This document shows positions 35,725 to 44,533 of a stretch of 64,000 nucleotides of DNA, piece by piece. Position 1 is the first letter of the stretch. Each line of letters starts with the position of its first letter. Origin of the DNA: an uncultured Prevotellaceae bacterium (GTDB lineage: Bacteria > Bacteroidota > Bacteroidia > Bacteroidales > Bacteroidaceae); the NCBI GenBank assembly GCA_902776665.1, contig CACYQZ010000007.1, positions 1-64,000 of the forward strand. The letters run 5' to 3'. The notes under the pieces are model-generated. The model saw nothing but the letters and a program-made list of their open reading frames with translations. It ran no database searches and was not told the origin of the DNA. The position numbers and the translations under genes were made by a program.

Positions 35725-36665
35725 TGAAAAAGCGTCTTGTTATCGCTCTTGGCGGCAATGCCCTCGGCAAGTCGCCCGAAGAGCAGTTGAGGCTGGTGAA
35801 AACCACGGCCTCAACCATTGTGGACCTTGTGGAAGAAGGCTACGACGTGGTCATCGGCCACGGCAACGGCCCGCAGGTGGGAATGATCAATCTCGCTTTC
35901 GAATACTCGGCCAACAACGGTAGCGGAACGCCGCTGATGCCCTTTCCCGAATGTGGCGCCATGACGCAGGGATACATCGGCTATCATCTGCAGCAGGCTA
36001 TTGGCCGCGAACTGGCCAGTCGCAAAATCAAACGGTCTGTCGCCAGCATTGTTACGCAGGTGGTGGTCGATTCGAAAGACAAAGCGTTCAAAAATCCCAC
36101 GAAACCCGTCGGAATGTTCTATTTCAAGGAAGATGCCGAGCGTATGATGAAAGAAACGGGCTACACCTTTGTCGAAGATGCTGGACGTGGCTGGCGGCGC
36201 GTCGTGCCGTCGCCAATTCCGAAAAAAATCGTGGAATTGCCAGTCATCGAACAGCTTGTCAGCAAGCACAACATCGTCATCACCGTTGGCGGTGGAGGTA
36301 TTCCCGTCGTGGAAAAGGCTGGCGACACCTATGAAGGTGTGGCGGCAGTCATCGACAAAGACCGCGCCAGTGCGCTGTTGGCACTCGAACTGAAAGCCGA
36401 CATGCTCGTGATTCTGACGGCAGTCGATCGCGTGTCGATCAACTACAACAAGCCGAACCAGTTCGACCTCAGCCAGATGACGATTTCAGAGGCGAAGAAG
36501 TACATCAAGCAAGGGCACTTTGCACCAGGTTCGATGCTGCCGAAAGTGGAGTCGTGCATCAGTTTCGTGGAAAACACGGATGGCGGACGCGCTCTGATCA
36601 CCTCGCTCGAACGTGCGCGTGAGGCACTGAGAGGCGAAACAGGCACGAGGATCGTGAAAAAATAA
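35724..36665 (+). CDS. arcC: Carbamate kinase
   Basis: 313 residues of the amino-acid kinase fold. The start is IALGGNALGKS, then HGNGPQVGM, TVGGGGIPVV and the C-terminal FAPGSMLPKVESCISF. It makes ATP, CO2 and ammonia from carbamoyl phosphate and ADP. The ATG shares a base with the arcB stop, so translation is coupled. Confidence 0.96.
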   Translation: MKKRLVIALGGNALGKSPEEQLRLVKTTASTIVDLVEEGYDVVIGHGNGPQVGMINLAFEYSANNGSGTPLMPFPECGAMTQGYIGYHLQQAIGRELASRKIKRSVASIVTQVVVDSKDKAFKNPTKPVGMFYFKEDAERMMKETGYTFVEDAGRGWRRVVPSPIPKKIVELPVIEQLVSKHNIVITVGGGGIPVVEKAGDTYEGVAAVIDKDRASALLALELKADMLVILTAVDRVSINYNKPNQFDLSQMTISEAKKYIKQGHFAPGSMLPKVESCISFVENTDGGRALITSLERAREALRGETGTRIVKK

Positions 36666-36667
36666 TC

Positions 36668-36705
36668 AAAAAAATCGGGATCTCTGAAGATTCCGATTTT
36701 TTTTT
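36668..36705. terminator. Bidirectional terminator between arcC and rocD
   Basis: ATCGGGATCT (stem) pairs with AGATTCCGAT over CTGA, flanked by an A run on the left and a T run on the right. It lies between the convergent arcC and ornithine aminotransferase genes. Confidence 0.85.
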
Positions 36706-36751
36706 CATCGATTTTCGATGGATTATTTCAATTTTCAATCGCCAGAATCAA

Positions 36752-38059
36752 TTATGCCATTTCTTCAAATGTCTTCTTGATGATGGCAATCGCCTTCTTG
36801 ATTTCTTCCTCCGTGATGCAGAGCGGCGGAGCGAAACGGATGATGTCGTCGTGGGTCGGCTTGGCGAGCAGGCCATTTTCCTTCATCTGCAGGCAGATGT
36901 CCCACGCGGTTTTCTTGCCGATGGGCTTCGTCACGATGGCGTTGAGCAGACCGCGACCGCGCACCTCGACGATGAACGGCGACTTGATTTTCTTGATTTC
37001 GGCGCGGAAGAGCTTACCCATTTTCTCGGCATTTTGCACGAGTTTCTCTTCTTTCACCACTTTCAGTGCTTCCACAGCCACGCGAGCAGCCAAGGGGAAG
37101 CCGCCGAAGGTCGAGCCGTGTTCGCCGGGCTTGATGTTGAGCATCACATCGTCGTCGGCCAGGCAAGCCGAAACGGGCAGCACGCCACCGCCAAGTGCTT
37201 TTCCCAGCACCACGATGTCGGGACGGATGCCGTCGTGCATCGAGCAGAGCATTTTACCCGTGCGAGCGATACCTGTCTGCACCTCGTCGGCGATGAACAG
37301 CACGTTGTGCTTCTTGCAGAGGTCGTAGCATTTCTTCAGATAACCTTCGTCGGGCACGAACACGCCAGCCTCGCCCTGAATCGGCTCAGCAATGAAGGCA
37401 CAAACCTCTTTTCCGTGTTCCTTGAGCGCTTTTTCAAGGGCTTTCGGGTCGTTGTAGGGGATGCGGATGAAGCCCGGCGTGAGCGGTCCGTAGTTGGCGA
37501 ACGAACTCGGGTCGTCGCTCATCGTGATGACCGTCACCGTGCGACCGTGGAAGTTGCCTTCGCAGCAGATAATCTTGATTTTCTCGTTGGGAATGCGCTT
37601 TTTCACAGCACCCCAGCGACGAGCCAGTTTCAAGGCGGTTTCAACGCCTTCGGCACCCGTGTTCATCGGCAGAACGCGGTCGTAGCCGAAGAAGTCGTGG
37701 ATGAATTTCTCGTACTCGCAGAGCGCGTCGCTGTAGAACGCACGCGAGGTCAGACACAGCACGTTGGCCTGGTCTTTCAGTGCCTTGACAATGCGCGGGT
37801 GACAATGTCCCTGGTTCACAGCCGAATACGACGACAGGAAGTCGAAATACTTCTTTCCCTCGACATCCCAGACATAAATGCCTTTTCCTTTGTGGAGAAC
37901 TACTGGAAGCGGATGGTAGTTGTGCGCACCATACTTCTCTTCCAAATCCATGAGTTTCTGACTCTCGGTCTTCACACTCTTCGCCTTCGGAGCGCATTTT
38001 CTTGCGCAGGCTTTTTTTGCAGGCTGTTTAGCTGCAGTTTTGGTTGTCTTTGTAGCCAT
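36752..38059 (-). CDS. rocD: Ornithine aminotransferase (ornithine-oxo-acid transaminase)
   Basis: 435 residues, a class III PLP enzyme transferring the delta-amino group of ornithine to an oxo acid to give glutamate semialdehyde/P5C. Motifs: [39 protein letters not shown], and the PLP lysine in LGKALGGG. The enzyme proper starts near residue 34 ([14 protein letters not shown]). Before it is a Lys/Ala-rich extension ([18 protein letters not shown]) not usual for this family. The start is well supported by its own promoter, so the extension is probably real. Confidence 0.93.
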   Translation of the reverse strand: MATKTTKTAAKQPAKKACARKCAPKAKSVKTESQKLMDLEEKYGAHNYHPLPVVLHKGKGIYVWDVEGKKYFDFLSSYSAVNQGHCHPRIVKALKDQANVLCLTSRAFYSDALCEYEKFIHDFFGYDRVLPMNTGAEGVETALKLARRWGAVKKRIPNEKIKIICCEGNFHGRTVTVITMSDDPSSFANYGPLTPGFIRIPYNDPKALEKALKEHGKEVCAFIAEPIQGEAGVFVPDEGYLKKCYDLCKKHNVLFIADEVQTGIARTGKMLCSMHDGIRPDIVVLGKALGGGVLPVSACLADDDVMLNIKPGEHGSTFGGFPLAARVAVEALKVVKEEKLVQNAEKMGKLFRAEIKKIKSPFIVEVRGRGLLNAIVTKPIGKKTAWDICLQMKENGLLAKPTHDDIIRFAPPLCITEEEIKKAIAIIKKTFEEMA

Positions 38060-38109
38060 TTTTTAGATTAAAAATTTAGGTTTAATAGTGAAAATGAATA
38101 AATTTGCGA

Positions 38110-38143
38110 CAAAGTTACAAAATTTCCGTGAAAAACATACAAA
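38110..38143 (-). promoter_or_regulatory. Promoter of the ornithine aminotransferase gene
   Basis: Minus strand -7 TAACTTTG (38117-38110) with a TTTG at 38143-38140. The 22-base spacing is slightly long. Confidence 0.55.
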
Positions 38144-38157
38144 TAATTTCGATTTTT

Positions 38158-38188
38158 TTTGTTTTTCCACCACGAAATTGTACCTTTG
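38158..38188 (+). promoter_or_regulatory. Promoter of the CotH-kinase gene
   Basis: -33 TTTG (38158-38161), 19 bases, -7 TACCTTTG (38181-38188), 41 bp before the start: a consensus Bacteroidales promoter. Confidence 0.75.
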
Positions 38189-38229
38189 CACGCGATTAGA
38201 CAAATGAAAATCTTCAAAATCAAGCGTTT

Positions 38230-40824
38230 ATGAAAAAAGTTTACATAACGACAAAAATCATGGCCCTCGCGATGCTGATCGCCTATCCGTTCACCCAAGT
38301 CGATGCAGCACAGGCTCCTTCCGATGAAAAACTTGTCATGGTCTATTACGACAATGGTCGTCTCGACGTTTTTCCCGAAGCGGTGGTCGAGTCACGCGAG
38401 AACGTGCGCGGACAACTGCGCATCACGACCGTTTCCGACACTTCGTTCTACTACAATCTGAGTCGCGTCGATTCGGTGGTGGTTCGCACGAAAGACGAAA
38501 TCAACGGTCGGTTGGCAAGCATCACGCAGTTGAAGTTCAACAACAAGTACAACGACCAAGTCTATTCTGATGTGTTTGCCGACATCGTGCAAGACAGCAT
38601 CATCACGGCCAGCATCGGTGCCATCGGCAAGTGGCTCACGCCGTCGTTCCAGTTGTCGGACGAAAACGCCCGCCTTTATATCGGTCATGAGCGGCAGGAA
38701 AGCAAGAAGTCGCGCCGCAGTTATGCCAACGATGTCTATTACACCGTGGCACAGCCCAATCAGCGATTATTCGCCCAGAAACTCGTGAAGGAAGCGGTCT
38801 GGAGCGAGCCCGTTGGCGAATTCAGCGAAACGCAGGTGGCTCTCAACGCTGGAATGTTCTCGACGAACCTGCCTGGACAGACGGGCGAGGGCTTCGAGCA
38901 GATGCTCGACGGCAATATTGGGACGATTTTCCACAGCACATGGAACATTTCCGACCCTGACGAGAAGGCAAGAGTCATTGCGACGCACCCCTACCTCAAC
39001 ATCGCATTGCCCGAGTCGATGCGCTATATCCGCTTCGGCTACACGACGCGAACGACGGGTCAGTATTGGCCTGTTTCGATGACGCTCTCGGCCTCGAACG
39101 ACGGTCAGAACTGGACGGAAATCAAGACGCTGACAACCGCCGACGGTCTGCCAGCAGGTGCCGGCGCAGAGTTTCTGAGCGACGTCATCGACCTCGGTCA
39201 GAATTACAGGCATCTGCGCCTCTTCCTCAATGAAATCGGGCGCAGCGACAGGTTCTATATGGTGTTCGCCGAGTTCCAACTGAAGAAAGCCGTGCGCAAC
39301 GCCAATCCGCACGATGCTGAAATCATCGAACCCGCCGAATATCGCTACCAGATGGAGCCGTTCGGTCGCAACTACCGCGTCCACATCGACTGGCTCGCGG
39401 ATAAGGCCGAGAACGTGCCGACGGTGAATATCGACGTGGAGGGTCGCCTGATGATTACGAGCAAAGACTATTATCTCGATGCCGACATCACCATCGACGG
39501 CGGTGGCGTATTCCCCTCGATGGAAGCAACACCGATGCACATCAAAGGACGCGGAAATTCGTCGTGGCAGAGTTATGGCTATTACTACGACGATTATCAG
39601 CCCGTGGACTACGGCTATGCCTACAAAAATCCCTATCGCATCAAATTCGACGAGAAACACAAGCCTTTCGGTCTGACAAACGGCAAAAACTGGGTGCTGT
39701 TGGCCAATAAAATCGGGGGCTCGATGCTGTCGAATGCGATTGGCATGAAGGCCGCTTGCCTCGTGGGAACGGAGGGAGCCAACCACATTGTGCCCGTCGA
39801 ACTCTACATCAACGGCTACTATTATGGTAACTACAACTTCACCGAGAAAGTAGGCTTGTCGAACAACAGCGTCGAACTCGACGACGAGAGCCGTGCCGCG
39901 TTCTTGGAACTCGACACGTATTTCGATGAACCCAACCGCTTCCGTTCCAACCCCTACAGCCTGCCGGTGAACATCAAGGAGCCCGAGGATTTCAACGACG
40001 AAACCACGACATTGCTGACCAAGGACGATATCGTACTCGATTTCAACGCCTTTATGCAAGCCCTGAAAGACAAAGAAGACATTTCCGACTATGTCGATAT
40101 TGAGTCGCTGGCACGTTTCCTGATGGTCAATGAGTTGATTCTCAACCATGAACTGAAGCACCCGAAGAGCACATTCCTCTACAATCCGTCGGTGGGAACG
40201 GAAGAGAGCAAGTTCTTCTTCGGTCCCGTTTGGGACCTCGACTGGGCATTCGGCTACGAGGATTCATACAGCACTTCAAGGACTTATTTCCAAGTCGGTG
40301 CCACGACCGACTACTATACTTCGACCACGATGGCGGCCAAGTCGTTCATCCACGACCTGCGCTTTGTCAGCGAGAAACTCGACAGGGAATATTACGCCGT
40401 TTGGAAGCGATTCATGGAGCATCAGTTGGAGGAACTCATCGAGTTCTGCGACGACTATTACGCCTACGCACGGCCTTCACTCGAGCACAACGCCAACGGC
40501 AGCTATAGTGTTTACGACGGCACCGACTACCAGCGTTCGACCGAAAATGCCAAGAAATGGCTGCGTCAGCGTGCGAGTTTCATCTATTCCAATCTGACGA
40601 CCTACGATGTGCCCGACGACGACCCGATCATCGACAATTTCGACGATGAGGGCGATGTCAGCGGTGTGGAAATCAATACGAAGGAAGAGCCCGAAAGAAC
40701 ACAGGTCGATGTCTATGACATCAACGGACGGCTCGTGAAGCGCGGTGTGTCGGTGTTCGACCTGCGCACAGGCTTGAAACCAGGTATTTATATCGTGAAC
40801 GGTAAAAAGATGGTGATTAAGTAA
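38230..40824 (+). CDS. Secreted CotH-kinase protein with discoidin domain and T9SS sorting signal
   Basis: 864 residues. A signal peptide (cleavage near VDAAQ) is followed by an N-terminal region of unknown fold, a discoidin/F5-8C-like module (about 200-345: LDGNIGTIFHSTW, RFGYTTRTTGQYWPVSMTLS), and a CotH domain (about 430-790: IKGRGNSSWQSYG, PYRIKFDEKHKPFG, GPVWDLDWAFGYED). The tail (VDVYDINGRLVKRGVSVFDL, then GLKPGIYIVNGKK) is a type IX secretion C-terminal domain. CotH proteins in Bacillus are atypical protein kinases of spore-coat proteins. In Bacteroidota their targets are mostly unknown. The discoidin module suggests glycan or surface binding. argS follows 12 bp later, possibly by read-through. 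Confidence 0.87.
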   Translation: MKKVYITTKIMALAMLIAYPFTQVDAAQAPSDEKLVMVYYDNGRLDVFPEAVVESRENVRGQLRITTVSDTSFYYNLSRVDSVVVRTKDEINGRLASITQLKFNNKYNDQVYSDVFADIVQDSIITASIGAIGKWLTPSFQLSDENARLYIGHERQESKKSRRSYANDVYYTVAQPNQRLFAQKLVKEAVWSEPVGEFSETQVALNAGMFSTNLPGQTGEGFEQMLDGNIGTIFHSTWNISDPDEKARVIATHPYLNIALPESMRYIRFGYTTRTTGQYWPVSMTLSASNDGQNWTEIKTLTTADGLPAGAGAEFLSDVIDLGQNYRHLRLFLNEIGRSDRFYMVFAEFQLKKAVRNANPHDAEIIEPAEYRYQMEPFGRNYRVHIDWLADKAENVPTVNIDVEGRLMITSKDYYLDADITIDGGGVFPSMEATPMHIKGRGNSSWQSYGYYYDDYQPVDYGYAYKNPYRIKFDEKHKPFGLTNGKNWVLLANKIGGSMLSNAIGMKAACLVGTEGANHIVPVELYINGYYYGNYNFTEKVGLSNNSVELDDESRAAFLELDTYFDEPNRFRSNPYSLPVNIKEPEDFNDETTTLLTKDDIVLDFNAFMQALKDKEDISDYVDIESLARFLMVNELILNHELKHPKSTFLYNPSVGTEESKFFFGPVWDLDWAFGYEDSYSTSRTYFQVGATTDYYTSTTMAAKSFIHDLRFVSEKLDREYYAVWKRFMEHQLEELIEFCDDYYAYARPSLEHNANGSYSVYDGTDYQRSTENAKKWLRQRASFIYSNLTTYDVPDDDPIIDNFDDEGDVSGVEINTKEEPERTQVDVYDINGRLVKRGVSVFDLRTGLKPGIYIVNGKKMVIK

Positions 40825-40836
40825 TTTTTCCGAAAA

Positions 40837-42639
40837 ATGAAGATTGAACAGCAGATTGTGGGCGGCGTGATGGCCGCAGTGAAAGAATTATACGGCGCAG
40901 AAGTAGCCGAAAGTCAAGTACAATTGCAGAAAACGCGCAGCGAATTCGAGGGAAACCTCACGGTGGTGGTGTTTCCGTTCGTGAAAATGGCGCGGAAAAG
41001 TCCCGAACAAACCGCCGAAGACATCGGAAAATGGCTCGTGGAACACGAAATGTGGGGCAATGTGAAAGGCATCGTCAGCCGCTACAACGTCGTGAAAGGC
41101 TTTTTGAACCTCGTTGTTGCGCCCCAAGCGTGGTTGCAACTGCTCAAAGACATCGACCAAGACGACAAATTCGGTTATAAAGCCCCGTCGGAGTCTGAGG
41201 CTCTCTGTATGATTGAATATTCCTCGCCCAACACCAACAAACCGCTGCACCTCGGCCACGTTAGAAACAACTTGCTCGGTTGGTCGCTGGCGAAAATTAT
41301 GGAGGCCAACGGCTGGAAAGTAGTAAAAACGAACATCGTCAACGACCGCGGCATCCACATCTGCAAGTCGATGCTCGCGTGGCAGAAATGGGGCAACGGC
41401 GAAACGCCCGAGTCGAGCGGCAAGAAAGGCGACCACCTCATCGGCGACTACTATGTGCTCTTCGACAAGCACTATCGCGAGGAAATCAAGCAACTCGTGG
41501 CCGGCGGAATGGACGAGGAACAGGCGAAACTCGAAGCACCGCTCATCAAGGAAGCCCGCGAAATGCTCGTGAAATGGGAGCAGAACGACCCCGAAGTGCG
41601 CAATTTGTGGAAAATGATGAACGACTGGGTCTATACTGGTTTTGACGAGACCTACAAGGCACTCGGCGTGTCGTTCGACAAGATTTACTACGAGTCGGAA
41701 ACCTATCTCGCAGGCAAGAAAAAGGTCGAGGAAGGGCTCGAAAAAGGCCTTTTCTTCCGCAAGGACGACGGCTCGGTCTGGGCTGACTTTACTGACGAGG
41801 GTCTCGACCAGAAACTCTTGCTGCGCAGCGATGGCACCAGCGTTTATATGACGCAGGACATCGGCACGGCGCAGATGCGTTTCGAGGACTATCCCATCGA
41901 CAAGATGATTTACGTCGTGGGCAACGAACAAAACTACCATTTTCAGGTGCTTTCGTTGCTGCTCGACCGCCTCGGATTCAAGTGGGGCAAGGAACTCGTG
42001 CATTTCTCTTACGGAATGGTCGAACTGCCCAACGGCAAGATGAAATCGCGTGAGGGAACGGTTGTTGATGCCGATGAACTCGTGGCAACAATGATCAGCG
42101 ATGCACGTCAGATGAGCGAGGACAAGGTGAACAAGCTCGAAGGCATCAGCGACGAAGAACGCAATGAAATCGCCCGAATCGTGGGTATGGGTGCCCTGAA
42201 ATACTTCATTCTGAAGGTCGATGCGCGGAAAAATATGCTCTTCAACCCCGAAGAATCCATCGATTTCAATGGAAACACGGGTCCGTTCATTCAATACACC
42301 CACGCTCGAATCCGCTCGATTTTAAGAAAAGCCGGCGACAATATTCAATGTTCAATGTTCAATGTTCAATTGAACGAAAAAGAAGTTGCCCTCATCCAAA
42401 AACTCAACGAGTTCCCCGTCGTCGTCGAGCAGGCTGGCAAGGACTATTCGCCCTCGGGCATCGCCAACTACTGCTACGAACTGACGAAGGAATTCAACCA
42501 GTTCTACCACGACTACAGCATTCTCAATGCCGAGAGCGAAGAAGCGAAGCAAGTCCGCCTGATGATTGCCCGCAACGTCGCCAAAACGCTGAAAAATGGT
42601 ATGGCGCTGCTCGGAATCGAAGTTCCAGAGCGAATGTAA
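40837..42639 (+). CDS. argS: Arginyl-tRNA synthetase
   Basis: 600 residues, class Ia. The HIGH-type motif is PLHLGHVRNN, the KMSK equivalent is KMKSREGTV, and the anticodon-binding domain begins TGPFIQYTHARIRSIL. A period-7 tract inserts about nine residues (IQCSMFNVQ, near 503-512) just after RSILRKAGDN. The rest of the domain is intact and ends GIEVPERM, so the insertion should be tolerated in a surface loop. The stop lies one base before the left inverted repeat of the DUF559 element. Confidence 0.97.
   Translation: MKIEQQIVGGVMAAVKELYGAEVAESQVQLQKTRSEFEGNLTVVVFPFVKMARKSPEQTAEDIGKWLVEHEMWGNVKGIVSRYNVVKGFLNLVVAPQAWLQLLKDIDQDDKFGYKAPSESEALCMIEYSSPNTNKPLHLGHVRNNLLGWSLAKIMEANGWKVVKTNIVNDRGIHICKSMLAWQKWGNGETPESSGKKGDHLIGDYYVLFDKHYREEIKQLVAGGMDEEQAKLEAPLIKEAREMLVKWEQNDPEVRNLWKMMNDWVYTGFDETYKALGVSFDKIYYESETYLAGKKKVEEGLEKGLFFRKDDGSVWADFTDEGLDQKLLLRSDGTSVYMTQDIGTAQMRFEDYPIDKMIYVVGNEQNYHFQVLSLLLDRLGFKWGKELVHFSYGMVELPNGKMKSREGTVVDADELVATMISDARQMSEDKVNKLEGISDEERNEIARIVGMGALKYFILKVDARKNMLFNPEESIDFNGNTGPFIQYTHARIRSILRKAGDNIQCSMFNVQLNEKEVALIQKLNEFPVVVEQAGKDYSPSGIANYCYELTKEFNQFYHDYSILNAESEEAKQVRLMIARNVAKTLKNGMALLGIEVPERM
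42344..42370 (+). repeat. Period-7 tract inside argS
   Basis: TTCAATG repeated three times plus TTCAAT: almost perfect heptamers, 27 bp, in frame, in the anticodon-binding domain. Confidence 0.85.
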
Positions 42640-42640
42640 A

Positions 42641-43099
42641 GCCCCACCCCAACCCTCCCCGAAAGGGGAGGGAGCAGACAAAAACAGTTATGTATATCTA
42701 CGAAACTGGTAATGAGAATTATCATCTTCTCAAAGAGTTTGCCGAACATCATCGCAAGCATCCCACTGAGGCCGAGCAGGTTTTATGGTATTTCCTAAGA
42801 AACAAAAACCTTGATGCCAAGTTTCGAAGACAACACATCATTGGCAATTACATTGCAGACTTTGTCTGTTTACACCATCAATTGATTATTGAAATTGACG
42901 GGGGGTATCATCTTGAAGGAACGCAGATTGTTAAAGACAATGAGAGAACAGAACAATTAGAAGATTTAGGGTTTAGCGTTGTTAGATTTACAAACGAAGA
43001 AGTTTTGAACGATACCAAACGAGTTATGAGTGAAATACAAAAAGCAATGAATGGAGTTGGAAAGTCTCCCTCCCCCTTTGGGGAGGGTCGGGGTGGGGC
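42641..43099 (+). mobile_element. DUF559-carrying element with GC-rich terminal inverted repeats
   Basis: The left end (42641-42674, GCCCCACCCCAACCCTCCCC onward) and the right end (43066-43099) are inverted copies of about 34 bp with only a few differences. Each end is itself an 8-bp-stem hairpin: CCCTCCCC-GAAA-GGGGAGGG at 42653-42672, and CCCTCCCC-CTTT-GGGGAGGG at 43068-43087. Between them is a DUF559 endonuclease reading frame without a stop. The total is 459 bp. No transposase is present, so movement would need another enzyme or the nuclease itself. Target duplications are not obvious. Confidence 0.7.
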
Positions 43100-43499
43100 C
43101 TCCGCCTGGGCCGTCGATGCCGCTTGTTCGGGCAATCCCGGACAGATGGAATATCAAGGCATCGACCTTGCGACGGGCGAACAAGTGTTCCATTTCGGCC
43201 CCGTTTTCGGAACGAACAACATCGGCGAGTTTCTGGCGATTGTCCACGCCCTCGCATTGATGGAACAGCGCGGAATCACCGATAAAATCATCTATTCCGA
43301 CAGTTTCACGGCGATGACGTGGGTTCATAAAAAACATTGCAAGACGAAACTTGAGCGCAATCCCAAAACAGAAAAAGTGTTGGATTTAGTCCGCCGTGCC
43401 GAGCAATGGCTTCGCGTCCATCCCGTCCGCGTCCCCATCATTCAATGGGAAACGAAACTCTGGGGAGAAATTCCTGCCGATTTCGGGCGGAAAAAGTAG
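42690..43499 (+). CDS. DUF559 endonuclease domain fused to RNase H
   Basis: 269 residues from ATG 42690, the first in-frame ATG inside the element; the frame is open further upstream within argS. Residues 1-120 are a DUF559 (Vsr-like, PD-(D/E)xK) domain: EAEQVLWYFLRNKNLDAKFR, then GNYIADFVCLHHQLIIEIDG. Residues 122-133 (KSPSPFGEGRGG) are the translated right inverted repeat. From about 137 on it is an RNase H: VDAACSGNPG, NNIGEFLAIVHAL, IIYSDSFTAM and IPADFGRK give the D-E-D-D residues. This RNase H type often has an N-terminal viroplasmin-like domain, which is missing. It was either lost or replaced by the insertion. Whether the fusion is made as one protein is an inference from the open frame. 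Confidence 0.8.
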   Translation: MYIYETGNENYHLLKEFAEHHRKHPTEAEQVLWYFLRNKNLDAKFRRQHIIGNYIADFVCLHHQLIIEIDGGYHLEGTQIVKDNERTEQLEDLGFSVVRFTNEEVLNDTKRVMSEIQKAMNGVGKSPSPFGEGRGGASAWAVDAACSGNPGQMEYQGIDLATGEQVFHFGPVFGTNNIGEFLAIVHALALMEQRGITDKIIYSDSFTAMTWVHKKHCKTKLERNPKTEKVLDLVRRAEQWLRVHPVRVPIIQWETKLWGEIPADFGRKK

Positions 43500-43505
43500 T
43501 GCTAA

Positions 43506-44513
43506 CTATTTCTTATAATAGCTGATGATGTTGCTGCCAAAACCTTGCTGCAAAAAAAGCGTGGCATTCGGGGGGAGTAGGGGAGCAGGTGTAGAACTGT
43601 CTGCCGTCAAATGGAAGCCATCGGCTGTTTCAACCCTGATTTCGTCCCAAAGGTCTTGGTCGATGAACGATTGAAGCGTTTCCCTGCCGCCCTCGACGAT
43701 GAGCGACTGCAGTTGTCGCTCGCGACATTCGCGGAAAAGTTCTTCAAAGGTCCCGACTCTAATCTTTCCTCGCTCTTCCTTCCTCGCTCCTCCTTCCTCG
43801 AATCTCGTTCCTCGTTCCTCGCTCCTCGACAAAACAAACCGCACGGGCGACTTGCCGCACCACTCACGCACATTCAACTGCGGATGCTCGCGCTCGTCGG
43901 TGACGCGACCCACGAGAATGGCATCTTCCTCGGCACGGAGTTTGTGGACGAGCATTTTTGTGAACGGCGTGGAGATGGCGAGCGGTTTTCCGTCGCGGTC
44001 GATGAAACCGTCGGCGGTCTGCGCCCATTTCAAGATGATGTAGGGCCGATTATTCTGGTGAAACGTGAAAAAACGACGGTTCAACCACCGACATTCCGCT
44101 TCGAGCACGCCCACTGTCACGTCGATGCCAGCGTTGCGCAGTTGTTCGATGCCGCGTCCCTGCACCTCGGCGAAAGGGTCGATGCAACCCACGACGACGC
44201 GCCGAATGCCTTTTCGGACAATCAAATCGCTGCACGGTGGTGTTTTTCCGTGGTGCGAACAAGGTTCGAGCGACACGTAAAGCGTGGCCTGCGGAAGCAG
44301 TTTTTCGTCGTCGGTTTTTACGGAGGCAAAGGCATTCACCTCGGCGTGACCTTCGCCACAGCGCACGTGGTAGCCCTCGCCGATGATCCTGCCGTCGGCC
44401 ACAATCACGCAACCCACCATCGGGTTCGGGCGCGACAAATTCCGACCGCATTTCGCCAGTTGAATGCAGCGTCGCATGAATTTTTCGTCGAGCGCGATTT
44501 GGTTTTTATCCAT
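43506..44513 (-). CDS. ribD: Bifunctional riboflavin biosynthesis deaminase/reductase RibD
   Basis: 335 residues. The N-terminal deaminase domain has the zinc site HAEVNAFA and EPCSHHGKTPPC. The C-terminal reductase domain has FILKWAQTADG-like and LIVEGGRETLQSFID motifs (seen as YIILKWAQTADGFID). It carries out two consecutive steps from the GTP cyclohydrolase II product. Residues about 229-250 (EERGTRFEEGGARKEERGK) come from an in-frame period-7 tract inserted in the reductase domain between VRFVLSR and VGTFEELF. Convergent with the RNase H fusion (6-bp gap) and divergent from prmC (20-bp gap). Confidence 0.95.
   Translation of the reverse strand: MDKNQIALDEKFMRRCIQLAKCGRNLSRPNPMVGCVIVADGRIIGEGYHVRCGEGHAEVNAFASVKTDDEKLLPQATLYVSLEPCSHHGKTPPCSDLIVRKGIRRVVVGCIDPFAEVQGRGIEQLRNAGIDVTVGVLEAECRWLNRRFFTFHQNNRPYIILKWAQTADGFIDRDGKPLAISTPFTKMLVHKLRAEEDAILVGRVTDEREHPQLNVREWCGKSPVRFVLSRSEERGTRFEEGGARKEERGKIRVGTFEELFRECRERQLQSLIVEGGRETLQSFIDQDLWDEIRVETADGFHLTADSSTPAPLLPPNATLFLQQGFGSNIISYYKK
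43766..43830 (-). repeat. Period-7 tract inside ribD
   Basis: On the plus strand the series is CTCGCTC, TTCCTTC, CTCGCTC, CTCCTTC, CTCGAAT, CTCGTTC, CTCGTTC, CTCGCTC: at least eight degenerate heptamers, in frame with ribD and encoding a charged Glu/Arg-rich loop. Confidence 0.85.
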
Positions 44514-44530
44514 TTTTTTCGTATTTTTGC
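44499..44530 (+). promoter_or_regulatory. Promoter of prmC-recX-comF overlapping the ribD start
   Basis: -33 TTTG (44499-44502), 20 bases, -7 TATTTTTG (44523-44530). The -7 box ends four bases before the prmC ATG, so the transcript would be leaderless or nearly so. The -33 lies within ribD codons. Confidence 0.65.
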
Positions 44531-44533
44531 AGC

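Noticed and set aside
42641..42674. Hairpin after argS as an ordinary terminator
   Set aside because: It has no T run and is matched by an inverted copy at 43066-43099, so it is better read as an element end.
42348..42689. Upstream extension of the DUF559-RNase H frame into argS
   Set aside because: The extension overlaps conserved argS codons in another frame and reads as Arg/Pro-rich noise. The DUF559 fold begins just after ATG 42690.
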